Source of the DNA: an uncultured Draconibacterium sp. | GTDB lineage: Bacteria > Bacteroidota > Bacteroidia > Bacteroidales > Prolixibacteraceae | DNA: 64,000 nt | Direction of reading: 5' to 3' | Assembly (NCBI RefSeq): GCF_963675585.1 | Contig: NZ_OY776413.1 | Span: forward strand, 434,001-498,000 | In this document: in pieces, positions 1 through 8,229 of the stretch | Numbering within the stretch: position 1 is the stretch's first letter | How the letters are laid out: every line of letters begins with the position of its first letter | Translations under genes and position numbers: made by a program | Notes under the pieces: generated by a model | Seen by the model: the letters and a program-made list of their open reading frames with translations, nothing else | Databases searched by the model: none | Told to the model about the DNA's origin: nothing

Positions 1-537
1 TCCCCTGACTACGAAAAAGAGGTAATAAAGTTAATTAAGCAAAACTTCTTAAACCAATACGACAGCGAGTTAATTGACAGTGTTTTAAACGAAATCTCAA
101 TAAGAATTTCAAATCAAAATCAGGAAATAATTAAACAACCAGTACTACAATCAAAAACTTTTGAAAAACCTGTAATTATAAGTTCAAGGGACAAAACCAA
201 ATACATTATTAATGAAAATGGACAAATACTTGCAAAAAATAGGTTTGTATTGGAATTAATTCGAGCGTATTTAAAAATTAAGCCAACGGACTTTACGAAC
301 CTAAAGAATATTTTCAGTGATGATTTACAAGGTTCAACTGGCGTAATCAACCGACTTGACTTCGTGGAAACAAAATATGCGAATAAAACTGACAAACGGC
401 ATTTCATAGGAAAGGACGAAATTTTAATAAGCTCAGACCAAGTAAAATTTGTTGTTTCGACACAATGGGGTAAACACAATATTGATAATATGGTAGATTT
501 GGGAAGGAAATTGGGATTTAACATCAAAGAAATTTGA
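1..537 (+). CDS. C-terminal part of an unrecognised protein (cut by window edge)
   Basis: The frame is open from base 1 to a TGA at 535-537, giving 178 residues with no credible internal start, so the true start lies left of the window. The last ~60 residues, with a VVSTQWGKHNIDN stretch, look like a small C-terminal module found at the end of some restriction or McrB-like proteins; that resemblance is from memory and weak. It shares its unit with the next gene: no palindromic repeat separates them, only a 42-base gap. Function is not assigned. Confidence 0.6.
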   Translation, partial: SPDYEKEVIKLIKQNFLNQYDSELIDSVLNEISIRISNQNQEIIKQPVLQSKTFEKPVIISSRDKTKYIINENGQILAKNRFVLELIRAYLKIKPTDFTNLKNIFSDDLQGSTGVINRLDFVETKYANKTDKRHFIGKDEILISSDQVKFVVSTQWGKHNIDNMVDLGRKLGFNIKEI

Positions 538-579
538 AAAAAATCATTTTAACTTTAATGCCAAACATTACTAAAATAA

Positions 580-1056
580 ATGGGACTTAGAGAAGTTAAA
601 ACGAGACTTAACACCTTGAATAAAACTGAAATTATAAAATTGATTTCAGAGATGTATAAAAAAGTTCCAGGGGCAAGAAATTTTCTGGATATTTATGCAA
701 CCGGTGACATATATGAACTTGCGGAGAAATACAAAAAGGAAATTGAAAAATACGTTTATCCATCTGGAAGTAATTTAGTTTTAAAAGAATCTGAAGCGAG
801 GAAACTCATCAGGACAGTTCGAAAAATGAAAGTAATTGAACTTAATATAGAACTGGAATTGCATTATGTAAATTGTTGTCTTGATGTTATAACTGATTTT
901 GGTTACTGGGACGAGAATTATTATTTGTCAGTGGATAAAATGTATCATAGTGCTGTTAATGGAATTGCAGAATTAGGACTCATTGATGAATATTCTGAGA
1001 GACTTGAAAATTTATCTGTAAGAGCAAGTGAATTTGGATTGGAATTATATTACTAA
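580..1056 (+). CDS. DUF6155 family protein
   Basis: 158 residues, soluble, helical, with no signal peptide or membrane segment. The opening (GLREVKTRLNTLNKTEIIKLI, then MYKKVPGARNFLDIYA) fits the DUF6155 family of Bacteroidota, whose function is unknown. It is the last gene before repeat 1, whose left core starts 16 bases after the stop, as expected for a cassette gene. The ATG at 580 is the only good start. The family call is by recognition of sequence style and is moderately sure. Confidence 0.7.
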   Translation: MGLREVKTRLNTLNKTEIIKLISEMYKKVPGARNFLDIYATGDIYELAEKYKKEIEKYVYPSGSNLVLKESEARKLIRTVRKMKVIELNIELELHYVNCCLDVITDFGYWDENYYLSVDKMYHSAVNGIAELGLIDEYSERLENLSVRASEFGLELYY

Positions 1057-1072
1057 AAAATAAAAGCCAGTT

Positions 1073-1203
1073 GCTAACACAGTACATATTGCAGGGCGGG
1101 GTTTGGTGGTGCGCCAACTGCGGATTCTCGCATCGCAGTTCCGTGTCCTTCGGACAGGAACGCTCTCCGAAATCCGCCCCGACAACATGTACCTACCGTT
1201 AGC
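1073..1203 (+). repeat. attC-like palindromic repeat 1
   Basis: 131 bp from GCTAAC (1073-1078) to GTTAGC (1198-1203). The outer arms pair: GTACATATTG near the left end against CAACATGTAC near the right, and GGGCGGGG against CCGCCCC. Inside lie a CGGATT/AATCCG stem and a GTTCC-TGTCC / GGACA-GGAAC hairpin around 1139-1160. Length and nested arms resemble long attC sites such as those of Vibrio. The inner 60 bases are almost identical to repeats 7 and 9. Confidence 0.85.
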
Positions 1204-1218
1204 CACAAATTGGTACGA

Positions 1219-2518
1219 TAAAGGGACATCCGTTACAAAGTTAAAGGGACATAGTTTACACTTTTCAAAGTTTGTAATTTGACATAAAAATCAAATTGCC
1301 ATGCCTTGGAAAGAAACAACTATTATGGAAGAAAAAATTGAATTTATTTGTGAATGGAACTCCGGGAAGTATACCATCACAGAGTTGTGTAAAGGATTCG
1401 GAATATCCCGGACAACTGCGTACAGGATGATACAGCGCTACGAAAAACTTGGGATTGAGGGCCTCCGGATGAAGGCTAAAGCACCCATAAACCACCCCAA
1501 CCGGACAAACATAGAAATAGAAAAAAGAATTCTATGTTTAAAGGAAAAACATAAACATTGGGGTGCTAAAAAAATAAAGGTATTGTTGTTTAACGACTTT
1601 CCTGAAATCCAAATCCCATCGGTGGTTACCATTCACAACATATTGTCCAGGAATGGCATGGTATGCCCTCAAAAGCGTTTACGAAGGGTGAAGCCCCTGT
1701 ACCCGATTTTCGACCCGAAAGACTGCAACGAAGTCTGGAGTGCCGATTACAAGGGTAAGTTTTTAATGGGCAATAAAAAATACTGTCACCCGCTGACCAT
1801 TGCCGATTCTAAAAGCCGCTTCCTGTTTACGGCCAAGGCGCATTACAAAGAAAACTACAAGTCAGTAAAAGAGGAGTTTACAAGGGTTTTCAGAAAGTTC
1901 GGGTTGCCCAAACAGGTACATACCGACAACGGGATCCCCTTTGGCTCCGTTTCCGCCATCCAGCGCTTTACAACCTTATCGTACTGGTTTATCGACCTGG
2001 GCATCCTGCCCGTGTTTTCAGACCCGGCGCACCCCGAACAAAACGGAAGGCACGAACGAATGCACCGCGACCTGAAAGCGGCCTGTGCAGCCCCTTCGGC
2101 TTACGATTTAAGGGCACAACAGCGAAGACTGAACTCATTTGTCAGGGAATACAATAACCTCAGGCCTCATGAGGCTTTAGAGATGAGAACGCCTGTGCGT
2201 GAACATCAGTTTTCTGACATCCCTTTCCCCGAAAAAATTAAACCCTATGTCTATCCCGCACACATGAAAACAATGAATGTGTCTAAAAGCGGGGCAATGC
2301 GTTGGAAGGCTTATTACTGGGTGTACATGTCCAGTGGATTGATAGGTAAACAAGTTGCTGCTGAAGAAATTGGCAACGGTGTTTGGAAAGTATTTTACCG
2401 TAATGTATTTTTAGGTTACTTTAATGAGAAAGATATTCGTGATAAACAAAATATTACAAGGCTGAGCACTAATTTAGTGTAACTCATGTGCCTTTAACTT
2501 TGTTAACCATGTGCCTTA
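1219..2518 (+). mobile_element. IS481-family insertion sequence, complete
   Basis: 1300 bp with imperfect inverted ends of about 33 bp: AAGGGACAT...AAAGTTAAAGGGACAT at 1221-1252 matches the reverse complement of 2485-2517. A 4-bp direct repeat ACGA flanks it (1215-1218 and 2519-2522). It sits inside the second cassette, between that unit's GTT start (1198) and the dGTPase gene, so it arrived after the cassette was in place. Transposition leaves the cassette's complementary ends intact. Confidence 0.85.
1301..2482 (+). CDS. IS481-family transposase (DDE integrase core)
   Basis: 393 residues. The N-terminal helix-turn-helix (residues ~10-60, ITELCKGFGISRTTAYRMIQ) is followed by an rve-type catalytic core with the first Asp in VWSADYKG (D149), the second in VHTDNG and the Glu region in HPEQNGRHERMH. 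The opening MPWKET is typical of IS481 transposases. The frame is intact and the length is normal, so the element may be active. Higher GC than the surrounding cassette genes supports separate origin. Confidence 0.93.
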   Translation: MPWKETTIMEEKIEFICEWNSGKYTITELCKGFGISRTTAYRMIQRYEKLGIEGLRMKAKAPINHPNRTNIEIEKRILCLKEKHKHWGAKKIKVLLFNDFPEIQIPSVVTIHNILSRNGMVCPQKRLRRVKPLYPIFDPKDCNEVWSADYKGKFLMGNKKYCHPLTIADSKSRFLFTAKAHYKENYKSVKEEFTRVFRKFGLPKQVHTDNGIPFGSVSAIQRFTTLSYWFIDLGILPVFSDPAHPEQNGRHERMHRDLKAACAAPSAYDLRAQQRRLNSFVREYNNLRPHEALEMRTPVREHQFSDIPFPEKIKPYVYPAHMKTMNVSKSGAMRWKAYYWVYMSSGLIGKQVAAEEIGNGVWKVFYRNVFLGYFNEKDIRDKQNITRLSTNLV

Positions 2519-2546
2519 ACGAACAATTTAAAAGACAAAAATCATA

Positions 2547-3737
2547 ATGGAAAACACTACTTTAAAATCAGATATCGCAAAAAATATTTTAGAAAGCAAT
2601 CTTAAGAGAGAGCATAAAACGTTTTCTAAAAATGCTTGTTTTAGCAATTATGCAATAAGATTTGGTAATGAAACCATTCCTGATAGAGTAAATATTCGAC
2701 CATCATTTTTTCACGACACCGATAAAATAATTCATTCTCTAGCTTATACAAGATATATTGACAAAACACAAGTTTTCTACTTATTCGAAAATGACCATAT
2801 CACACATAGAGTTTTGCATGTTCAATTAGTCTCGAAAATTGCCAGAGTCATTGGAAGAGCCTTATCATTGAACGAAGATTTAATTGAAGCAATAGCACTT
2901 GGACATGACTTAGGGCACGTTCCATATGGACATGACGGGGAAAGAAAACTTAACGAATTACTACACAGTGAGACCAGTGAATATTTCTGTCATAACGCTC
3001 AAAGTGTTCGAGCATTACAACTCCTTGAACAAAAAGGCAAAGGTTTAAACTTAACATTACAAGTTTTGGATGGAATACTGTGCCACAATGGAGAATTAAT
3101 GCTAGACCAATATAATCCTGATTATAAAAAAACTAAAGAAAAATTTCTGGAAGAATATGAAAATTGCTGGAAAATTGAAAAATTCAGTAAAGACATAATA
3201 TCCATGACTTTGGAAGGTTGTGTAATGAGAATTTCCGATGTTATCGCTTATATTGGTAGAGATTTGGAAGATGCAATAATCCTAGGATTAATCGAACGAA
3301 ATGATATTCCACAATCTATTGTTGAAACCATTGGAAACACAAATGCTCAAATCATTAATAATCTTGCTCTTGACATTATTAATAATAGCTTCCAAAAAAA
3401 ATATATCAAGTTGTCAAAAGAAAAATACGATGCATTGAACGCATTCTATGAATTCTCCAAAGAAGCTATTTATCAAAATCCCAAAAAATCACATCAGGAC
3501 GATAAAATTAAAAATATGTTTAATGTATTATTTGAGAGATACCTTAAAGACCTCAAAGCTGATAATACAAAATCAACAATAATAAAATATTACTTAAAGA
3601 GTATGTCGGATGATTACAGAGAAAAAACTTCTAATCCAAAAATAGTCTGTGATTATATTGCAGGTATGACTGATGATTATTTTAATAAAGAATTTCAGAA
3701 TGTAATGATTCCGCAAAGTTTTGGATATAAAGTATAA
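2547..3737 (+). CDS. HD-domain dNTP triphosphohydrolase (dGTPase-like)
   Basis: 396 residues. HD-superfamily metal ligands are visible: H87 and H91 in ITHRVLHV, H120-D121 in ALGHDLGHVPYGHD, then H124 and H129. The N-terminal FFHDTDKIIHSLAYTRYIDKTQVF region is that of Dgt-like enzymes, which cut dNTPs to nucleoside plus triphosphate. It is the cargo of cassette 2, ending 7 bases before that unit's AAC core. Chromosomal dGTPases help control dNTP pools, and some act in phage defence; which applies here is not shown. The gene symbol is withheld because it is a cassette paralogue. Confidence 0.88.
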   Translation: MENTTLKSDIAKNILESNLKREHKTFSKNACFSNYAIRFGNETIPDRVNIRPSFFHDTDKIIHSLAYTRYIDKTQVFYLFENDHITHRVLHVQLVSKIARVIGRALSLNEDLIEAIALGHDLGHVPYGHDGERKLNELLHSETSEYFCHNAQSVRALQLLEQKGKGLNLTLQVLDGILCHNGELMLDQYNPDYKKTKEKFLEEYENCWKIEKFSKDIISMTLEGCVMRISDVIAYIGRDLEDAIILGLIERNDIPQSIVETIGNTNAQIINNLALDIINNSFQKKYIKLSKEKYDALNAFYEFSKEAIYQNPKKSHQDDKIKNMFNVLFERYLKDLKADNTKSTIIKYYLKSMSDDYREKTSNPKIVCDYIAGMTDDYFNKEFQNVMIPQSFGYKV

Positions 3738-3747
3738 AAAATCAGTG

Positions 3748-3877
3748 GCTAACACGTGGTATAAGGCATGGCTGGGTTTGTGCGGATTCGACTTGTCGAA
3801 TCTCGTCCCAACCTCAGTTTCGGTCGGACACTCAGACTCTCGTCTGACCGCCACGACCTCATACCACCACCGTTACA
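3748..3877 (+). repeat. attC-like palindromic repeat 2
   Basis: 130 bp from GCTAAC (3748-3753) to GTTACA (3872-3877). The arms GTGGTAT...GGC (3755-3773) and GCC...ATACCAC (3850-3868) pair, and the interior has GATTCGAC/GTCGAATC and TCAGAC-type hairpins unrelated in sequence to repeat 1. Fold, length and core positions are conserved while the inner sequence is not, which is how attC sites behave. Confidence 0.8.
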
Positions 3878-4737
3878 AACAATTTTGAAAAAAGAAATAT
3901 TCCTAAGAAAATATCTCATTTCAAAATTGAATTTTAGTTCAGTAAAAAGTTGATAAAAAAGAAAAATTAAAAGAGTTCATTAACATAAAAAACACGGTGC
4001 TATTTTAAAGATTTTTTGAAAAAAGAAATTTTAAAAATTGGATTTTACATTAATTTTTGATTTTTAAAAAGTTAGATTTTCAGTCTGGAAAAAGATTTTT
4101 AAATAAAAAATCCGTTGGATTTTGATTAGGTTTTTACGGCGCAAGTTAAAATGAAAATCAGTGCCCAATTTTAACCGCGCCATGAAAATTGATTTTAATG
4201 TTGGGGATTAAAACAACAAAAATTGTCGACAGAAAAAAGATTATTGTAAAATCCCTTGGATTTTGTTGAAGTTTCTTTGGCAGTTTTTCAAATTGAATTT
4301 TCAACATAATTTGACCAGGCAAAAAAAGAAATTTTTTGGGGGTTAAAACAGAAATAAAAAACAACCATAATTGAAATTGACTCGTTGAATTGAAAATTTT
4401 TAGCAATTAAAATAAAATCCTTCGGATTTTGTTTAGGCTTTTTGGCGGTAGTTTTTAATAAAGGTTCTTCCCTGATTTAAGCAGAAATAGAAAAAAGATT
4501 TTTTTTTTGGATTTTAAAATGGAAAAACGAGAAGACAAAAACCTTTTATTTTTATGTCAAGTAAAAAAAGTTTGATAAATTGTGCTACTATAAAAACCAA
4601 AACCAGAAAACTGATTTTTAAAGTTGGTAAAATAAAAACCAAGATTTTTGACAAACCTAAAACTTGACATTTCACCCTCAAATAAAATCAGAAGTTTTGA
4701 TTAAAAAATTGATTAAAAGAAAAAAACAGTTTGTAAC
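3872..4737 (+). other. ORF-less cassette
   Basis: This 866-bp unit has the cassette signature: GTTACAAAC at 3872-3880 and its exact complement GTTTGTAAC at 4729-4737. It holds no ORF longer than about 80 codons with coding character; both strands are full of stops and the DNA is very AT-rich with many A and T runs. What it does contain is three copies of a hairpin-led motif (4107, 4248, 4414). It could encode a structured RNA, carry regulatory sites, or be a decayed gene unit. ORF-less cassettes are known in integron arrays. Confidence 0.6.
4107..4455 (+). repeat. Three spaced copies of a hairpin motif
   Basis: A 7-bp perfect stem AAAATCC/GGATTTT with a three-base loop occurs at 4107-4123, 4248-4264 and 4414-4430. 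Each copy is followed by a related tail, roughly GNTTNGGTTTTTNCGGCN (TTTTTACGGC, TTTCTTTGGCAG, CTTTTTGGCGG). The spacing is 141 and 166 bases. Loops differ (GTT, CTT, TTC) while the stem is kept, which suggests selection for the fold, though three copies are few. Confidence 0.6.
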
Positions 4738-4860
4738 AATGTGTAAATTTCAGAGCGGGGTTGGTGGTTTTCGAGCCGCGGATTCTCGCATGAACGTCAC
4801 GTCCTACCGGACGCTGACGCTCACCGAAATCCGCTCCGCAACTTACACCAACCGTTAGGT
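4732..4860 (+). repeat. attC-like palindromic repeat 3
   Basis: 129 bp from TGTAAC (4732-4737) to GTTAGGT (4854-4860), the latter an exact match to the integron R-box consensus GTTRRRY. The arms are GTGTAAATTTCAGAGCGG on the left and CCGCTCCGCAACTTACAC on the right. The inner CGGATTCTCGCAT and CCGAAATCCG segments are shared with repeats 1, 6, 7 and 9, and the apex hairpin is CGTCACGTCC/GGACGCTGACG. Confidence 0.82.
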
Positions 4861-4906
4861 TTAATTTTGAAAAAAAAATTGCAGCATAAATAATTATGAT
4901 TATTTT

Positions 4907-4930
4907 TGATAGTATCATATGATAGTATCA
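4907..4930. promoter_or_regulatory. Candidate operator: tandem palindromes upstream of fic
   Basis: TGATAGTATCA occurs twice (4907-4917 and 4920-4930), each a palindrome around a central base. Together they frame the perfect 12-bp palindrome TATCATATGATA. The second copy ends 12 bases before the Fic start codon, where a repressor would block transcription or translation. The Fic protein ends in a putative winged-helix region, so self-repression is a reasonable inference. Confidence 0.5.
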
Positions 4931-4942
4931 ACGATTTAAACT

Positions 4943-5899
4943 ATGAAACCACCATACGAAATAACAAATAAGATTTTAAACTTAATTGCTTCTATTTCAG
5001 AGAAAATTGGAGAAGTAAATGCTGCACATTTAAATAAACCTCCGACAGAATTAAGAAAAAGGAATCGGATTAAAACTATTCAATCTTCACTCGAAATTGA
5101 AGGAAACACTTTGACTGTTGAGCAAATTACTGACTTGCTTGAAAACAAAAGTATTATTGCTCCAAAAAAAGATATTTTAGAAGTTAAAAATGCAATCAGT
5201 GTTTATAATCAAATAAACAAATTCAAAGTCTACGATTTAAAATCGTTGTGCAAAGCGCATGAGATTCTGATGAAAGATTTGATTGACAATCCAGGAAAAC
5301 TTCGAACAAGTTCGGTTGGAATTGTAAAAGGAAGCGATATCGCACACATTGCACCTCCCGGAGAAATGGTCTTTTCGTTAATGACAGATTTATTTAAATA
5401 TCTAAAAAGCGATGATGATTTAATACTGATAAAAAGTTGTGTATTCCATTATGAATTTGAATTCATTCATCCTTTTTTAGATGGAAACGGCAGAATGGGA
5501 CGACTTTGGCAAACAATGATTTTAAAAGAACACTCTCCCATTTTTGAATTTCTTCCAATTGAAAGTTTAGTAAAAGCAAAGCAACAAGATTATTACAATG
5601 TTCTAGGAAAATCAGATAATCAGGGAAGTTCAACTTCATTTATTGAATTCATGCTTGAAATTATAAAAGATGCGCTTGAAGATTTACTAAAAATTCAAAA
5701 CGTGACTTTAACCAATAATGACAGAATTCTAAATTTTAAAGAAATCATCGGAACAAAAGAGTTTTCAAGACAAGATTATTTAAGAGCGTTTAAAAATATA
5801 TCGCAAGCTACTGCAAGCAGAGATTTAAAAATCGCAGTGGAAAATGAAGTTTTAGAAAAATATGGAGATAAAAGAACAACAAAATATAAATACAAATAA
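4943..5899 (+). CDS. Fic family protein (likely AMP transferase, self-inhibited)
   Basis: 318 residues. The catalytic Fic motif is intact, HPFLDGNGRMGR at residues 176-187, which in this family moves AMP from ATP to a hydroxyl side chain of a target protein. An N-terminal inhibitory helix motif of the S-x-x-x-E-G-N type is seen at residues 49-55 (SLEIEGN), so the enzyme is probably held inactive by itself. The last ~65 residues (KEFSRQDYLRAF, SQATASRDLKI) look like a winged helix for DNA binding. The gene is the only cargo of cassette 4, with tandem palindromes just upstream. Confidence 0.88.
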   Translation: MKPPYEITNKILNLIASISEKIGEVNAAHLNKPPTELRKRNRIKTIQSSLEIEGNTLTVEQITDLLENKSIIAPKKDILEVKNAISVYNQINKFKVYDLKSLCKAHEILMKDLIDNPGKLRTSSVGIVKGSDIAHIAPPGEMVFSLMTDLFKYLKSDDDLILIKSCVFHYEFEFIHPFLDGNGRMGRLWQTMILKEHSPIFEFLPIESLVKAKQQDYYNVLGKSDNQGSSTSFIEFMLEIIKDALEDLLKIQNVTLTNNDRILNFKEIIGTKEFSRQDYLRAFKNISQATASRDLKIAVENEVLEKYGDKRTTKYKYK

Positions 5900-5907
5900 A
5901 AAACTAA

Positions 5908-6038
5908 ACCTAACAAATTGTATATGGCAGGCGGGGGTTTTAGCGGTCTGACAAGTCAGACCTCGTGCCCACTTCCCTGCGGGTCTGACAGGATTTCTCT
6001 TCGAAATCACGCCCGACCACATACAAGTGACCGTTAGC
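5908..6038 (+). repeat. attC-like palindromic repeat 4
   Basis: 131 bp from CCTAAC (5908-5913; the full ACCTAAC fits RYYYAAC) to GTTAGC (6033-6038). The arms ATTGTATATGGCAGGCGGG and GCCCGACCACATACAAGTG pair, and the inner hairpin is GGTCTGACAAGTCAGACC. The right end ACATACAAGTGACCGTT closely resembles those of repeats 6 and 8. Confidence 0.82.
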
Positions 6039-6069
6039 GTTCATGCAAAGACAGCATATAATTTAATCT

Positions 6070-8229
6070 ATGGTACAATATCTGAAGTATATAAAAGAGC
6101 TTGAAAGTAGACTTAATACGAGGTTCCAACGGAAAGTTTATTTTGATGATGTAATCGGTATAAGTAAACCAAAATCATACGACATTGATGATTTTGGTAA
6201 TATTACTGAAATTGTAATCAAACAAGCTAACCTTAAAGAAATTCCGGATATAATTTTTGAATTAACAGAGCTAAAAAAAATTAATTTAATTGGCAATTCA
6301 ATAAAGGAGATACCATCACAGATTATAGGATTAACAAAACTTGAAGAGATTATTATTTCCTACAACGACCTACTTAAAATACACCCTTCAATTTCTGAAA
6401 TTAAATCACTAAAAAAATTAGATGTTAGTAATAATAATTCAATTGACATCCCCCCAGAGATAATTGACAAAGGCTCTAAGGCTACAATTACGTATCTTAA
6501 ATCTCTGGATATTGAAGAAAAAAAGCCACTAAATGAGATAAAACTAATTTTAGTTGGTGACGGGGGAGCTGGAAAAACTTCTCTGGTCAAACGTATTATA
6601 GGTCAAAAATTTAATAAAAATGAACCTAAAACGCATGGTATAAATATTAAGCCTTGGAGACTACAAAACAACTCGAAATCTATTAAGGTTAATTTTTGGG
6701 ACTTTGGAGGTCAACAAATTATGCATGCTACACATCAATTTTTCCTTTCAAAAAGGTGTGTATATCTATTAGTACTTGATGGTAGAAAAGATGAAGAGGC
6801 TGAATACTGGTTAAAACATGTACAAAGCTTCGGGGGTGATTCTCCAATAATTATTGTTTTAAACAAAATAGATGAGCATCCTGCATATGATTTAAATCGA
6901 AACTTTCTAAGTGTAAAATTTGAGAATATTATTGATTTTGTTAAGGTTTCATGTAAAGATGGCACAGGAGTAAATTCACTGCTCAACATAATTGAAGAAA
7001 CGATTTGTACTGTTCAACATTTAAACACTAAATGGGCGAATAGTTGGTTTAGAGTTAAAAAGGAGCTTGAAACTCTTGATGTTCCACATATTTCAATAGA
7101 TGAATACAATACGTTGTGCGAAATAGAACAAATCAACTCTAACGAAAAAGAAGTACTGCTTGATTTTCTTCACGATTTAGGTATTATCCTGCACTTTGAC
7201 GATTTCTATTTAGATGATATCAATATATTGGATCCTGAGTGGATAACTGAAGCTGTCTATAAAATTATTAATTCAAAGGAATTAGCCATTAATAAAGGAG
7301 TCATTGAGCTTGAATTAATAAAATTGTTATTGTCTGAAAAGCGAAAAAGCAAATACAATTATTCAAGAAATAAAATAAAATACATAATTGAGTTAATGAA
7401 GAAATTTGAATTATGCTATTTTATTAACCCGACAACTATCCTAATACCTGACCTTTTAGATATCCAAGAGCCAAAACTCGATATTAAAATAGACAATGAA
7501 ATAAAATTCATTCTAAAATTCGACTTTTTACCGAAATCAATACTTCCACGGTTTATTGTAAGAATGAATCAAGATATTTATAATAATATGATTTGGAGGA
7601 CAGGAGCAATATTATACTGCAATCAATTTAAATCATTTGCAATTATTAAGGCAGATTATCGTGAATCTTTAATTAGCTTAAATATTTCAGGAGAATTAGT
7701 TAGGGACTACATGTCAGCAATTAGAAAAAGCTTAAAAGATATAGTTGATACATTTAAAAAACTTGATTTAAAGGAGTTAGTTCCTCTTCCAGATAATGAC
7801 TCTATTTCTCTTGAATATGATGACTTAATAGGATATGAGGTCATGGGTAAAAATGATTATATCGTTGGAAAGTTGAGAAGAACATATAAAATTGATAAAT
7901 TACTTAATGGTATTGAAAAACCGGAGGAAAGAAAAATGAACAATAAAAATCAAACAAATTATCATTTCCATGGTAATCAAAAAGTAGTTCAAACTGGAAA
8001 TAAAAGTATCGCAAACTACAATGAAAATTCATTGGATGAAAAAATCATTCAACTAATCAATGAAATACAAAAACATGAAATAAAGGATAAAGATTCATTA
8101 ATTAATGAGCTGAGCAAGTCAGAGATATTAGATGACAAAGGTAAGTTTAATAAAGTTCTGGGAAACATAATAAGTAACGCTGCAAATATTTCGTCAATTG
8201 TTTCAATGGCAACATCATTGTTGGGTTAG
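6070..8229 (+). CDS. ROCO-family GTPase (LRR-Roc-COR)
   Basis: 719 residues. Residues ~45-130 are short leucine-rich repeats (LKKINLIGNSIKEIP and similar). The Roc GTPase domain has P-loop GDGGAGKT (163-170), G3 DFGGQ (211-215) and G4 NKID (265-268), all intact. Residues ~320-620 are COR-like. The tail (from ~640) has a low-complexity NYHFHGNQKVVQTGNKS linker and a C-terminal helical segment ending in a hydrophobic stretch (IISNAANISSIVSMATSLLG). Bacterial ROCO proteins are dimeric GTPases; their targets are mostly unknown, and the tail could be an effector module. It is the sole cargo of cassette 5 and unusually large for one. Confidence 0.88.
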   Translation: MVQYLKYIKELESRLNTRFQRKVYFDDVIGISKPKSYDIDDFGNITEIVIKQANLKEIPDIIFELTELKKINLIGNSIKEIPSQIIGLTKLEEIIISYNDLLKIHPSISEIKSLKKLDVSNNNSIDIPPEIIDKGSKATITYLKSLDIEEKKPLNEIKLILVGDGGAGKTSLVKRIIGQKFNKNEPKTHGINIKPWRLQNNSKSIKVNFWDFGGQQIMHATHQFFLSKRCVYLLVLDGRKDEEAEYWLKHVQSFGGDSPIIIVLNKIDEHPAYDLNRNFLSVKFENIIDFVKVSCKDGTGVNSLLNIIEETICTVQHLNTKWANSWFRVKKELETLDVPHISIDEYNTLCEIEQINSNEKEVLLDFLHDLGIILHFDDFYLDDINILDPEWITEAVYKIINSKELAINKGVIELELIKLLLSEKRKSKYNYSRNKIKYIIELMKKFELCYFINPTTILIPDLLDIQEPKLDIKIDNEIKFILKFDFLPKSILPRFIVRMNQDIYNNMIWRTGAILYCNQFKSFAIIKADYRESLISLNISGELVRDYMSAIRKSLKDIVDTFKKLDLKELVPLPDNDSISLEYDDLIGYEVMGKNDYIVGKLRRTYKIDKLLNGIEKPEERKMNNKNQTNYHFHGNQKVVQTGNKSIANYNENSLDEKIIQLINEIQKHEIKDKDSLINELSKSEILDDKGKFNKVLGNIISNAANISSIVSMATSLLG

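Noticed and set aside
1265-1632. Minus-strand frames over the IS481 transposase
   Set aside because: They are shadows of the plus-strand transposase, with no family features or ribosome site.
3768-3953. 61-codon plus-strand frame across repeat 2
   Set aside because: It starts inside the palindromic repeat and its first half is repeat sequence; not a gene.
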